Notes under the pieces: model-generated
What the model saw: the letters and a program-made list of their open reading frames with translations, nothing else
Databases searched by the model: none
What the model was told of the DNA's origin: nothing
Assembly: GCA_030684395.1 (NCBI GenBank)
Contig: JAUXTT010000003.1
Coordinates: forward strand, 1-64,000
Source of the DNA: Bacteroidota bacterium
GTDB lineage: Bacteria > Bacteroidota > Bacteroidia > B-17B0 > Aurantibacillaceae
Length of the DNA stretch: 64,000 nucleotides
Reading direction: 5' to 3'
Program-made: the position numbers and the translations under genes
Shown here: one piece after another, positions 25,735 through 34,972 of the stretch
Numbering within the stretch: the first letter of the stretch is position 1
Layout of the letters: every line of letters starts with the position of its first letter

Positions 25735-25830
25735 ATTAACCATATAAGGCATGTAAGATCATATAAGGGTTCCCGCATAAATACATTGGGTTTAACTTCT
25801 ATGAACTTAAATGACTTATATGGTTCAAAT
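25735..25830. repeat. Intergenic inverted repeat upstream of cdaA
   Basis: The left arm carries CATATAAGG...GATCATATAAGGGTTC and the right arm GAACTTAAATGACTTATATGG. The arms are roughly complementary around a short centre. The element runs into the 5' extension of the longest cdaA frame. No gene. Confidence 0.5.
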
Positions 25831-25835
25831 AAGAT

Positions 25836-26234
25836 TTAACTAGTTTTAGTTGCAAAAGCAATCACATGTCCATCCGGATCTGCAACATAACAAACGGTAT
25901 CTCCCCAGTTACGATTCTCAATTCCGCTGATCTCTTTGGCTCCGGTTTTTAGGGCATTATCATACTCCAATTGCAAGTCGTTTACGTAAAAGTACAATTC
26001 ACAACGTGGAATGCCATTGCCTGTTTCAGGATGCGGAAGAATGGGTGAAACAATTTTTGCAATACCTGCATTTGGCATTAAGCCCAGTTTGCAGTTTGGT
26101 GATAGAATAAATTCTGTCATACCGGGAACATGAAGATCTGCTTTACTTCGGAAGATCTTTTCGTAAAAATCTTTACTTTTTTCCTGATCATTAACATAAA
26201 GAATGATCTCCGTTAATGCAATATGTTGAATCAT
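25836..26234 (-). CDS. VOC-family (glyoxalase-like) protein
   Basis: A 132-residue vicinal-oxygen-chelate fold protein with two beta-alpha-beta-beta-beta modules (about 4-60 and 70-130). Visible features are LTEIILYVNDQEKSKDFYEKIF at the start, an acidic residue in RCELYFYVNDL, and the terminal WGDTVCYVADPDGHVIAFA strand pair. VOC members include glyoxalases, dioxygenases and resistance proteins; the substrate here is unknown. It is 10 bases from the following phospholipase-like gene, on the same strand. Confidence 0.9.
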   Translation of the reverse strand: MIQHIALTEIILYVNDQEKSKDFYEKIFRSKADLHVPGMTEFILSPNCKLGLMPNAGIAKIVSPILPHPETGNGIPRCELYFYVNDLQLEYDNALKTGAKEISGIENRNWGDTVCYVADPDGHVIAFATKTS

Positions 26235-26244
26235 AAATTGGAAT

Positions 26245-27237
26245 TTAATCGTCGTGGCCTTTGATGGATTTTTCTTTGTGAAGTAAATATTGCTCCTCCT
26301 CCTTTTTCAGAACTTTCTGAATGGAATCGGAAACAGTTTTATCACCAATCTTATCTAAATTTGGTTTACCCGCATTAACCCAGCAAGTGTACCATGCACT
26401 TCCAACGGTAACTATAGCAAGTCTCATTCTTCTTTCTACCTGACCTTTGATCATTTCATCATAAGCTTCGGTATATTCCTGCGAGTATGTTTTCATGGTC
26501 ATAGCTCCACGGGTTTCAAATGCATATTTCCTGTCTATAGGAAATTTTGTATTTAAATCTCTTTCAAACCCCAAAACACTATCAACAGCTGCGTTACTTT
26601 CTTTAATAGTTTTCCAGGCCATATCGTTGGGTTTATCAATGTAATGAGCTTGTCCTACAAAATAGTCATAGGAGTCAGCTTTCAATTCAGGTATACGGCT
26701 TTCCCAGAAACCGTGAATTCCTTTTTGATTGGTCATTTGCCCGTTATAATTTTCTGTTGTATGCAAGGGAACGTGACCATCGGCAATATAATGTCCAAGG
26801 TCAGCTGAGTAATGTAGGATAAGATCAATGTTTTCTTTTTTGAATGCTTCTGTTAAGCGAAACATCATTTTTTCTACATGCCATGGATTGATGCCATAAG
26901 CTTTCAAAGTATCTTCGGTATATTTTGCTACTGCAGTTTTCCAGAATTTTGGAACGCTGTCGAAAGCATGAACACCGTAATGATCAATATCTATGTAATG
27001 ACGCGCAGCTTCGTCTTCTACTGCATACCTGCGTTTATCAGGATCAACCGCATGTTCGGTAATGTAATCAATATGTTTTTTATAGAAGCCCATCATTTCG
27101 CTTGGTAGGGTAAATACCGCCATGCGATTAATTTGTTTGTGTCCGAAAAAACCCCAGGATGCGGCAGGTTTGCTTTCGTAGAAAAATATCCCTAAACAAA
27201 TTGTGGTAATGAGTATGATCTTGAAAAGAAGCTTCAC
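26245..27237 (-). CDS. Zinc-dependent phospholipase C/S1-P1 nuclease-like protein
   Basis: An exported hydrolase-like protein of 330 residues. The N-terminus has a hydrophobic segment (IILITTICLGIFFY) followed by the mature-type WGFFGHKQINRMAVF, where Trp and His would bind zinc. Further metal ligands are seen in EAARHYIDIDHYG and SADLGHYIADGHVPLHTTENY. This helical tri-zinc arrangement is shared by phospholipase C and S1/P1 nucleases. Length and sequence match the Bacteroidota zinc-dependent phospholipase C family. It is likely secreted or periplasmic and may release phosphate from lipids or nucleic acids; the substrate is not proven. Confidence 0.87.
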   Translation of the reverse strand: MKLLFKIILITTICLGIFFYESKPAASWGFFGHKQINRMAVFTLPSEMMGFYKKHIDYITEHAVDPDKRRYAVEDEAARHYIDIDHYGVHAFDSVPKFWKTAVAKYTEDTLKAYGINPWHVEKMMFRLTEAFKKENIDLILHYSADLGHYIADGHVPLHTTENYNGQMTNQKGIHGFWESRIPELKADSYDYFVGQAHYIDKPNDMAWKTIKESNAAVDSVLGFERDLNTKFPIDRKYAFETRGAMTMKTYSQEYTEAYDEMIKGQVERRMRLAIVTVGSAWYTCWVNAGKPNLDKIGDKTVSDSIQKVLKKEEEQYLLHKEKSIKGHDD

Positions 27238-27273
27238 CGAAAATAATTTAAGCCTAAATGTACGAAGAATGTA

Positions 27274-27627
27274 CTACAAATTCAAACTCATACGTTTGTA
27301 AAAAAACACAAAAGTAATGATGAACCAAAGCGAAAACACAATTCCAATAATAGCACTCATATCCATTTGATTGGTGAAAAGAAAAAATAGCTGCTTACAA
27401 AAGAATACAGCAATGTACATTTCTACCCCCCAGCGCTTCATGTTCCACACGCCAATGAAAGAAATAAAGCTCAGAGCAATAATAAATCCATAAACAGCAG
27501 GCACCCAATCGCCCAGCTTTTTAGTAGAGGGTGAAAACATTCCTGGGAAAGTAAAAACAATCCATAGAAAACCTATGATGCAGATTACTGAAAGTATTTT
27601 TGGCCTTTTTTTCATTTTTTTCACCAC
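27274..27627 (-). CDS. Small membrane protein, unknown
   Basis: A 117-residue protein with about four hydrophobic helices (ILSVICIIGFLWIVF, AVYGFIIALSFISFIGVW, MYIAVFFCKQLFFLF, IIGIVFSLWFIITFVFFY). No catalytic motif or family is recognisable. A second Met at residue 5 is an equally good start. It is 36 bases before the phospholipase-like gene. Confidence 0.65.
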   Translation of the reverse strand: MVKKMKKRPKILSVICIIGFLWIVFTFPGMFSPSTKKLGDWVPAVYGFIIALSFISFIGVWNMKRWGVEMYIAVFFCKQLFFLFTNQMDMSAIIGIVFSLWFIITFVFFYKRMSLNL

Positions 27628-27740
27628 TAAGTCACTAAGGACACTCAGAATTACTTTATCAAAATTAGCATTTCAAATCGATCATTATTCATCATAATCC
27701 GTGTTCCATTTTCAAATTAATTCATTCTCAAATTACCAAA

Positions 27741-28991
27741 TTAGTTGCTTCTAATCGCTTCCACCGGATCCAACTGCGATGCTCCATAGGCCGGAACAAA
27801 TCCTGATACAATTCCAATCAGAAACGAAATCGTTATTCCTAAAATTACATTTGAGCGCGAAAGAAAAATTTCCATCCCAAAAGTATTACCTGCAATAGAA
27901 GTTAAAATATAAACAATTGATAGTCCAATGAGACCGCCAATAAGTGAAAGAAAAACAGATTCAAATAAAAACTGCATGAGTATAAAATAATTTTTTGCGC
28001 CAAGAGATTTTTGAATTCCAATTAAAGATGTACGTTCTTTCACAGATACAAACATAATATTAGCAATACCAAATCCGCCAACCAAAATAGAGAAGCCACC
28101 AATGATCCAGCCTGCAAGACCAACAATAGCAAACATTCCATCAAATCCTTGTGAAATAACTTTGATTTCATTCAATGCAAAATCATCATTTGCATCAGGG
28201 CTTAATTGTCTTATTCCACGCATCAAACCCTTTAATTCATCTTTTAGCTGGTCGTTTGTTATGCCTGCTTTGGCTTTTACTGCAATGTATGGATCAGCGT
28301 TTTCGGATCGAATGTCAACCAGGTTTCGTACAAAATTTACCGGAACTAATACCTGAGCATCCATACTGTTTCCAAGCAAACTTTCTCCTTGTTTTTTAAA
28401 TACACCAAGCACCGTCATGTTAGATCCAAACATTTTTATTTGTTTTCCAACTGGTGATTCTCCGTTTTTAAAAAGTGCTTCCGCAATGGTGCTACCGATA
28501 ATGGCAAGGTTTCTACCATTTTCAGATTCAAGCTCGGTGAAATACCTGCCTTCTGTAATTTCAAAGGAAGTTATTTGATTGTATTCATAAGATGCGCCCG
28601 TAATCGTTACATTCTCTGCAGAATTACTCCCGTATTTTACCGTCTTTCTTCCAGCAACATGAAAGGCCATGGCCTCTGCGCTCTGCACTTTTTCTTTCAG
28701 TTCGTCAAATTCCTTAACGTTTGGCACTGGACGGTTCATGTATTTCCACCAGGGATAGTCATCACCAAAATCCCATGGCCATTTTTGTACAAATACTACA
28801 TTGTTACCTAACTCCTGAATACCGCTGCGTAAGTTATGTTCCAAACTATCTACAATAGTGAACACGGTGATAATAGAAAAAATCCCGATAGTAATTCCCA
28901 GCAAAGAAAGAAAGGTACGCAAGCGGTTTGCCCTTAGCGCTGCCCATGCGAAAAAAAAGCTCTCTTTAAATATAGAAAGGAATAAATTCAT
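27741..28991 (-). CDS. MacB/FtsX-type ABC transporter permease
   Basis: An inner-membrane permease of 416 residues with the MacB layout. One helix lies near the N-terminus (LRTFLSLLGITIGIFSIITVF), then a periplasmic MacB_PCD domain (about 45-270), then an FtsX domain with three helices ending in VSGFVPAYGASQLDPVEAIRSN. The latter is the family hallmark. Such proteins use ATP energy mechanotransmitted through the membrane to export lipoproteins, peptides or drugs with a partner ATPase and outer-membrane channel. Neither an ATPase nor a membrane-fusion gene is adjacent, so the partners are elsewhere. Divergent from the histidine kinase gene. Confidence 0.92.
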   Translation of the reverse strand: MNLFLSIFKESFFFAWAALRANRLRTFLSLLGITIGIFSIITVFTIVDSLEHNLRSGIQELGNNVVFVQKWPWDFGDDYPWWKYMNRPVPNVKEFDELKEKVQSAEAMAFHVAGRKTVKYGSNSAENVTITGASYEYNQITSFEITEGRYFTELESENGRNLAIIGSTIAEALFKNGESPVGKQIKMFGSNMTVLGVFKKQGESLLGNSMDAQVLVPVNFVRNLVDIRSENADPYIAVKAKAGITNDQLKDELKGLMRGIRQLSPDANDDFALNEIKVISQGFDGMFAIVGLAGWIIGGFSILVGGFGIANIMFVSVKERTSLIGIQKSLGAKNYFILMQFLFESVFLSLIGGLIGLSIVYILTSIAGNTFGMEIFLSRSNVILGITISFLIGIVSGFVPAYGASQLDPVEAIRSN

Positions 28992-29022
28992 TTAGTAGTC
29001 AAATGTACTAAGAAAGATGTAA

Positions 29023-29158
29023 AGGAGAGTTCTATAAATTGCTTTTTTGTCGTTAATCGTAAATTTTTAAATCCTCACAGGCATATGTCTGCTGTGGTTT
29101 AAAAATCTCGCTCGCCTAAATCCCGATAACTATCGGAACTAATTTTTTGAACTCTCCT
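29023..29158. repeat. Nested inverted repeat in divergent intergenic region
   Basis: The outer 10-bp perfect arms AGGAGAGTTC (29023-29032) and GAACTCTCCT (29149-29158) enclose two structures. One is a hairpin at about 29064-29106 (TTTTTAAA...CACAG / CTGTGG...TTTAAAAA). The other is a degenerate CCGATAACTATCGG palindrome at 29121-29137. It lies between the permease and kinase genes. Confidence 0.65.
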
Positions 29159-29194
29159 AAAGAATAACTAAATTCAGTAAGTTTGGGGAATCAA

Positions 29195-32098
29195 ATGCTG
29201 AAGAGAATTTATTTTTCTATACTCATCCTTTTTTCGTTGTCTATGGCAGCGCAGCATCCTTATTTTTATAAGATAGATGATGAAGCAGGTTTGCCCAGCA
29301 ACGAAGTGTACGAACTTCTTCAGGACGATTTTGGTTATATGTGGATCGGCTGTGACGCTGGGTTATACAGGTATGATGGCTTTCGTTTTAAAGGATATAC
29401 CAATCATAAGCAAAATGGGAAATCAATTTCTTATTTGAGAAAAGACGAAAAGGGAAGGATTTGGTGCAAGAATTTTAATGGGCAAATATACAGGGTTGAA
29501 GGCGATAGTTTACGAATCATTATTGACAACAGCGGTAAGGAATCTTCTGCTTCACAATTTTCTGTTGATGATGATTTGAATTTGTGGGTAGCTAATTACA
29601 ACTTAATTGAAAGGTATGATGAAAATGGTAAAAACAGGGAGGTAGTTTACGAAGAGAAGCCTACGAATAGCTCAACACACTTTGCAGAGATCGTTTATCA
29701 TAATAATGCCATTTTTTTTACCCGTTCCGGATATAGCATTTATAAATACGATAAGGCCAAAGAAAAAGTATCACTTTTGCCAACAAAATTTACTAAGAAT
29801 TTCCCGTTTAGTCGTTTCAATTTTTGCACCAGTTCTCACGGGCTTTATGTAATTGCAGAAGAGGCAGTGAACCCTACATCTACTCTATTTGAATGTGGAG
29901 ATAGTTTAAAATTATTAGCACAATATCAAGCTACAAAAGAAAACAAGCGTGTCTACTTTTTGTATAATGACGCCAATAATAAGCCTTGGTTGTGCACAAC
30001 AGATGGTGTTTTTCAATCGGATTTCGCTAGAAAGACCCTTCAAAATAATACCGGCTTGTTTAAGGGTGAAAAAATCAGTTATATGCTTCAGGATAAAGAG
30101 GGAAATTATTGGTTCAGCTCTCTGCATAATGGAATTTTTGTGGTACCTGATATGTCGGTTATTAGAACAACTGTCAGTAATTCAGATTTATTAACAAATA
30201 ATTTATCCGCGCTAAGTTGTTTGAGTAATGGGAATCTTTTATTAGGAACATACTCCGGACAATTAATGAATGTGAGTGCTGATAAAAAAATAGAATTGGT
30301 GGCAAATAAGTATTATGAAGAATATTCTACAGCTAGAAAAATTATTGAAACCAATAAGGATATATATATAAGCAGGGTTTTTCTTTCAATACTGGATAAA
30401 AACACGAATAGAGAGAACAAAGGATGTAGATTGAATGCACGCGATTTTGTTATTGCGGGAGATTCGATTTATAGTATTTCTTATGGGTTTTTTAACTCTA
30501 TTTCTCTTAAAAACTTGCATAAGTGGGAAGGAAAAGGTGTAACCCCTTTAAGAAAAGTAGGAGGCAAAGCGATTTATTCGGACGGCACTGGCAATAGGAT
30601 TTATGTAGCTTTTAACGATGGTTTTTATTGTTATGAAAAAGGAAATTTTAAAGAAATGCTATTTAACGGAGAGCATATTTATGTTCAGACAATCACATCA
30701 TGTAAAACATCTGCTTGGTTAGTAACAAGTAATCAAGGTGTTTTAAGTTTGCAAAACGGCAAGCTTGTGCCATCAGGACTTTCAGAAGTTGGCATTAAGG
30801 AAACAGATGTTAAACTTATTCACTGTAAAAAAAATTTTCTTTTTGTAACAAGTAATAACCTTTTGTATGTTTTGAATTTACAAACAAACAAGCTTGCCAG
30901 TTATCAGGTTATTTCAGGGATCAATGCTAAGGATATAACAGCAATTGATTTCGCTAACGATAAAGTTTATCTCGCCACAAATAAAGGGCTAACTGAGTTT
31001 CCAATCAATCTTAAACACTTTAATGAAATTAAACCCGAAATTAAAATTGAAGAAATAGCCTTGGGAGATTCTATTTTACCGATGGATTCGTTGATTATAT
31101 TGCCCTACAAAAACAATAATTTAAAGATCAATTTTATTTCAATTGCATTAAGAAGTCGGGGCACTTTTTATTATGAATACCGCTTAAAAGAACTTGATTC
31201 TATATGGATCAAAACAAAAGGTTCGGAGAATTATGCTTTATTTTCTTCATTGCCTCCCGGTAAATATACTTTTCAAGTTCGTTCAATAAACGAAAGCGGA
31301 GTGATCTCAAAAAATACTGCCACTATTAAAATAAACATTGATTCTCCCTTCTGGCAAAAATGGTGGTTTTATGTGTTAATGATCCTTTTAACTGCTGCAA
31401 TTGTTGCATTGGGTTTTGCAGTAAGAATCAAAGTGATCAGACGCCGTGCTTCTATTCAGCAGGATCTCACATCCTCACAGTTGGCAGCTATCAACGCGCA
31501 GATGAATCCCCATTTTATGTACAACACCTTAAATTCAATTCAGGATCTCATTTTGAAAAGTGATATTAAAAACACCAATTATTACCTGAGCAGATTCAGT
31601 TCATTGATGCGGAAAATTTTAGAAGCCTCACAGCACAGCACTATTCTGCTCGACGAAGAAATTGAAATTTTAGAATTGTATTTATCGCTTGAGAAATTAC
31701 GTTTTGGGGATGACTTTGTATATATCATCAAATGTGATGAAAGTATTGATACGGATAGGATTTTGATACCGTCCATCATCATTCAACCTTTTATTGAAAA
31801 TGCTATCAAGCATGGATTACTCCATAAAAAAGAAAATAAAAAATTGGAAGTGAAATTTGAATTAAATTCGAATGTACTGATCTGTACCATTACAGACAAT
31901 GGAGTTGGAAGAAAGCGGGCTGAAGAAATCAAACAACGCTCACCATTAAAACACAAATCGTTTGCAACCAAAGCAACTGAGAAACGTTTGCAACTTATAA
32001 ATTCGGCCAGAGAAAAAAAGATTGAGTTGGAGATCGTTGATCTTCAAAATAAAGAGGTTGCAGAAGGAACTAAAGTGGTGATCTCTATTCCGGTTTAA
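29195..32098 (+). CDS. LytS-type sensor histidine kinase with beta-propeller sensor
   Basis: A membrane sensor kinase of 967 residues from ATG 29195 (a TTG four codons earlier is less likely). Signal peptide about 1-18. Residues about 20-620 form two-component-regulator propeller repeats (PSNEVYELLQDDFGYMWIG, KGLTEFPINLKHF). A triple-Tyr Y_Y_Y domain follows (about 630-715) and one helix (about 720-745). The kinase region has MNPHFMYNTLNS with the phospho-His near residue 773 and a GHKL ATPase domain (NAIKHG, DNGVGRKRA). It belongs to the LytS/YpdA class, which pairs with LytTR regulators; one follows immediately. The ligand is unknown. Confidence 0.93.
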   Translation: MLKRIYFSILILFSLSMAAQHPYFYKIDDEAGLPSNEVYELLQDDFGYMWIGCDAGLYRYDGFRFKGYTNHKQNGKSISYLRKDEKGRIWCKNFNGQIYRVEGDSLRIIIDNSGKESSASQFSVDDDLNLWVANYNLIERYDENGKNREVVYEEKPTNSSTHFAEIVYHNNAIFFTRSGYSIYKYDKAKEKVSLLPTKFTKNFPFSRFNFCTSSHGLYVIAEEAVNPTSTLFECGDSLKLLAQYQATKENKRVYFLYNDANNKPWLCTTDGVFQSDFARKTLQNNTGLFKGEKISYMLQDKEGNYWFSSLHNGIFVVPDMSVIRTTVSNSDLLTNNLSALSCLSNGNLLLGTYSGQLMNVSADKKIELVANKYYEEYSTARKIIETNKDIYISRVFLSILDKNTNRENKGCRLNARDFVIAGDSIYSISYGFFNSISLKNLHKWEGKGVTPLRKVGGKAIYSDGTGNRIYVAFNDGFYCYEKGNFKEMLFNGEHIYVQTITSCKTSAWLVTSNQGVLSLQNGKLVPSGLSEVGIKETDVKLIHCKKNFLFVTSNNLLYVLNLQTNKLASYQVISGINAKDITAIDFANDKVYLATNKGLTEFPINLKHFNEIKPEIKIEEIALGDSILPMDSLIILPYKNNNLKINFISIALRSRGTFYYEYRLKELDSIWIKTKGSENYALFSSLPPGKYTFQVRSINESGVISKNTATIKINIDSPFWQKWWFYVLMILLTAAIVALGFAVRIKVIRRRASIQQDLTSSQLAAINAQMNPHFMYNTLNSIQDLILKSDIKNTNYYLSRFSSLMRKILEASQHSTILLDEEIEILELYLSLEKLRFGDDFVYIIKCDESIDTDRILIPSIIIQPFIENAIKHGLLHKKENKKLEVKFELNSNVLICTITDNGVGRKRAEEIKQRSPLKHKSFATKATEKRLQLINSAREKKIELEIVDLQNKEVAEGTKVVISIPV

Positions 32099-32129
32099 AC
32101 AGTTCGTGAAGCAGAACAAACGATTCATG
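32099..32129 (+). promoter_or_regulatory. Candidate LytTR binding site (paired direct repeat)
   Basis: The half-sites ACAGTTCGTG (32099-32108) and ACGATTCATG (32120-32129) start exactly 21 bases apart. This is the spacing and approximate consensus known for LytTR-domain regulators. It lies directly after the kinase stop codon and about 80 bases before the regulator ATG, which suggests autoregulation. A matching site is at 33013-33043. Confidence 0.6.
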
Positions 32130-32209
32130 AATTTAAGAGCTTTGAAAACGAAACTAATTTGAATTATTGTAAAGCTATTAAAGGACAATTTTTTCTACCT
32201 TAGCATAAG

Positions 32210-32983
32210 ATGACAGAAAGTAAAATAACAGCAGTAATGATAGATGACGAAGAACGTGCAAGAGACACGCTTCGTACGCTCCTTCGTGATTATTGTCCGC
32301 AGGTAGAGATCCTTGCTGAATGTGCAAATGTTCCGGATGGTGTTTTAGCTATTAATAAACATCAGCCAAAACTGGTGTTTCTTGATATTGAAATGCCGGA
32401 ATATAACGGATTTGAATTGCTTAGTTTTTTTAGAGATGTAGATTTTGAGATCATATTTGTGACTGCATATAATGATTATGCATTGAAGGCATTTGAGGTT
32501 TCTGCAGTTGATTATATATTAAAGCCCGTTGATATCGATAAATTAAAGGTGGCGGTTGAAAAGGCTTTTAAACGATTAGAAGGGCAGGATATGAAAAGCC
32601 GCTTGGATGTTTTAAAAGATTCATTCAAAACAAATCAATTCAATAAAATTGCATTGCCACTTGCAGAAGGATTGCTTTTTGTAGACGTAATGGAGATAGT
32701 TTATCTGGAGGCTGATGGCGCTTATACAAATGTGTGGTTGAAAGATGGTTCTAAAATACTGGTGAGTAAGAAAATAAAATTCTTCGAAGAGGTTTTGGAT
32801 GGTCGCGCCAACTTCTTTCGTTCACACAGATCCTTTATGGTAAATATTAATTTCATCAAAAAATACAACAGAGCCGATAACTCTCTCTTACTCGATAATG
32901 GAAAAACCATTATCATTTCCCGCGATCGCAAAGCTGAATTTGAACAGCAATTAAAGAATAATAATCTTACTGTCGGAATTTAA
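32210..32983 (+). CDS. LytTR-family response regulator
   Basis: A 257-residue response regulator. The receiver domain (about 6-125) has the acidic pair in MIDDEERARD, phospho-acceptor D59 in LVFLDIEMPEYNGFE, the Thr in FVTAYNDYAL and K105 in YILKPVD. The LytTR DNA-binding domain (about 150-250) begins IALPLAEGLLFVDVMEIVYLEADGAYT and contains FFRSHRSFMVNINFIKKY. It is the cognate partner of the kinase 111 bases upstream. Paired 21-bp-period repeats upstream of its own gene and of the next gene are its likely binding sites. Confidence 0.95.
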   Translation: MTESKITAVMIDDEERARDTLRTLLRDYCPQVEILAECANVPDGVLAINKHQPKLVFLDIEMPEYNGFELLSFFRDVDFEIIFVTAYNDYALKAFEVSAVDYILKPVDIDKLKVAVEKAFKRLEGQDMKSRLDVLKDSFKTNQFNKIALPLAEGLLFVDVMEIVYLEADGAYTNVWLKDGSKILVSKKIKFFEEVLDGRANFFRSHRSFMVNINFIKKYNRADNSLLLDNGKTIIISRDRKAEFEQQLKNNNLTVGI

Positions 32984-33012
32984 CCCCCTGAAACCCCATC
33001 ATTTTTTTGTTT

Positions 33013-33043
33013 ACGGTTCATGAACTCAAATCAACGGTTCGTG
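33013..33043 (+). promoter_or_regulatory. Candidate LytTR binding site upstream of LamG gene
   Basis: The half-sites ACGGTTCATG (33013-33022) and ACGGTTCGTG (33034-33043) differ at one base and start 21 bases apart. The arrangement is the same as at 32099-32129. It is about 150 bases before ATG 33192, in the promoter-proximal region of the LamG-domain secreted protein. Confidence 0.65.
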
Positions 33044-33191
33044 AATTAGCGTCTATTATTCTTTTCAGATCAAATGATATTTGACAAATAATTAATCAAA
33101 TATGAAATAGCCATGTGCTTTAGTGCATCAACACAAATGAAGATACATGGTGTATACCATAAGACAACTAAAAAACAATAAACACTTACTT

Positions 33192-34859
33192 ATGAAAAAA
33201 ATTCTACTTTTCGCTTCAGTTCTATTATCAAGTTCAACTTCCTTTTCACAGGTAACAAATGGCCTGATTGCCGATTACAACTTTAACGCCTGCAATGGCC
33301 AGGATGGTATACTACCAAAAGCCTATGGCACTCCAACCAGTGTAACTTATGTAGCCGACCGATTTAGTAATCCTGCTGCAGCAGCTAGTTTTACTGGTGC
33401 TTCAACTATTGAACTGGGTTCGCCTTCAAAAGCAAATGTATCAACAGGACTAACAATATCTTCGTGGATAAAACTAGCCAATGTAAGCGGACAAAAAGCA
33501 ATTGTATCAAAATGGATAGGGGTAACAGCTAATGACCAATACTTATTCATGATAAATGGCAACAAAACATTCATTGCAGTTGGAAACCCAAGTAACGTTG
33601 CAAACGGATACAGCGGCACTACCAGTTTAGTGGCAAATACCTGGTATCATATTGTTGCAACCTGGGATAATTCAGGTAGACATCAAACTTATGTTAATGG
33701 AGTTTTAGATGTTGATGTAGTTAATACAGCTTTTAGCACAATTAACGGCACATCCGCAACTGCTTTATACATCGGTTCACAAGGTAGCAACAGGCTTTTT
33801 AATGGTGCAATTGATGATGTTCAGTTGTTTAATAGAAAATTAACTCCTTCGGAGATTCTTGATTTATACAATGCTCCTAATCCTATTGTTAATGGCCTGG
33901 TTTCAAAATACTCTTTCGACACAGGAGGCGCAGTAGACGAAGTAAGCAACAATGATGCAGTTGGTTTGGGAATAAACTATGGAACTGACCGATTTGGAAA
34001 TTCAGGAAAAGCTCTTGATGTATCATTTGGTAATACCTACCTTAATTTATATGATAGTTATGATGGTTTTGCAGCCACCGCTACAGGAAAAATCAGTTAT
34101 TCTTTTTGGGTTAATTTCAAAAACATTACCGGAACACAACAAATCCTGCTTGGAAAATCAGCCGATGCCGGATGTAGTGGAATCGACAGACAGTTTTTAT
34201 TCCGTTTAAATACGAACGCAAAATTTGAAATTACCTCTTATAGTTCTGTAGGACCTGGAAATTATGTAACATTAGCTGCTAACAACGTAACCTGCACTAC
34301 CAGTCAATGGTACCATGTAGTACTTACATATGATGCAGCTGTTATTGGTAACGGTAAATATGAAATCTATATAAATAACAATTTGCAACCTCTTACTGAA
34401 ACAGGAACAAGTGGAGCAGGCATTGGAACAGGCTTCGCAGATGCAAATGCATGTATTGGAGTTGGGGCCTATTTAAAAAGTGATGGTAGTATTTGTGTTA
34501 ACACTCAAAGATTAGATGCCTATTTCGATGATTTGAACATTTATAATAAACGATTGAATGGGACTGAGATTTCTGATTTATACAGCGCACCAAATCCGGT
34601 TGTTGGATTAAATGATATTCTGGGGAAAAAGAATGGATTGGTTTACCCAAATCCTTTTGCAAATGAATTGAACGTAAAAAGTTCGGGCAATGGGAATTCT
34701 ACGGTAGAAATTATTTCCGTAGAGGGAAAAGTTGTTTTGAGAACGGAGTTCAGCGAACAAAATTTCTCAATAAATACAAATGAGCTAAATCAGGGGATCT
34801 ATTTTTTAATACTTACTAATTCAGAAGGTAAAAGCATCTATAAAACCATCAAAAACTAA
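33192..34859 (+). CDS. LamG-domain secreted protein, T9SS type A
   Basis: A secreted protein of 555 residues from ATG 33192, which starts a proper signal peptide (MKKILLFASVLLSSSTSFSQ). An in-frame ATG 15 codons earlier would spoil this. Two laminin-G/concanavalin-like domains follow (about 22-225 and 235-465), each with the pattern GLTISSWIKL... or SYSFWVNFKN..., WYHIVATWDNSG / WYHVVLTYDA, and a final ...DDVQLFNRKLTPSEI strand. The last 75 residues (VYPNPFANELNV ... GIYFLILTNSEGKSIYKTI) are a type A T9SS sorting domain. It probably binds glycans at the cell surface. The LytTR-like site upstream suggests control by the adjacent two-component system. Confidence 0.92.
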   Translation: MKKILLFASVLLSSSTSFSQVTNGLIADYNFNACNGQDGILPKAYGTPTSVTYVADRFSNPAAAASFTGASTIELGSPSKANVSTGLTISSWIKLANVSGQKAIVSKWIGVTANDQYLFMINGNKTFIAVGNPSNVANGYSGTTSLVANTWYHIVATWDNSGRHQTYVNGVLDVDVVNTAFSTINGTSATALYIGSQGSNRLFNGAIDDVQLFNRKLTPSEILDLYNAPNPIVNGLVSKYSFDTGGAVDEVSNNDAVGLGINYGTDRFGNSGKALDVSFGNTYLNLYDSYDGFAATATGKISYSFWVNFKNITGTQQILLGKSADAGCSGIDRQFLFRLNTNAKFEITSYSSVGPGNYVTLAANNVTCTTSQWYHVVLTYDAAVIGNGKYEIYINNNLQPLTETGTSGAGIGTGFADANACIGVGAYLKSDGSICVNTQRLDAYFDDLNIYNKRLNGTEISDLYSAPNPVVGLNDILGKKNGLVYPNPFANELNVKSSGNGNSTVEIISVEGKVVLRTEFSEQNFSINTNELNQGIYFLILTNSEGKSIYKTIKN

Positions 34860-34883
34860 AACCTGAATTTGCAAAACATAGAG

Positions 34884-34910
34884 ACCGGTGGGAATTTCCT
34901 TCCGGTTTTT
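34884..34910 (+). terminator. Probable terminator after LamG gene
   Basis: An imperfect stem (ACCGGTGGGAA / TTCCTTCCGGT, two mismatches) is followed by TTTTT, 25 bases after the stop codon. Confidence 0.65.
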
Positions 34911-34972
34911 ATTAATATACCCTCCGGTATGAGTATTTCTTGTAAAGAGTGAAATTATCTTTACAAGAAAAA

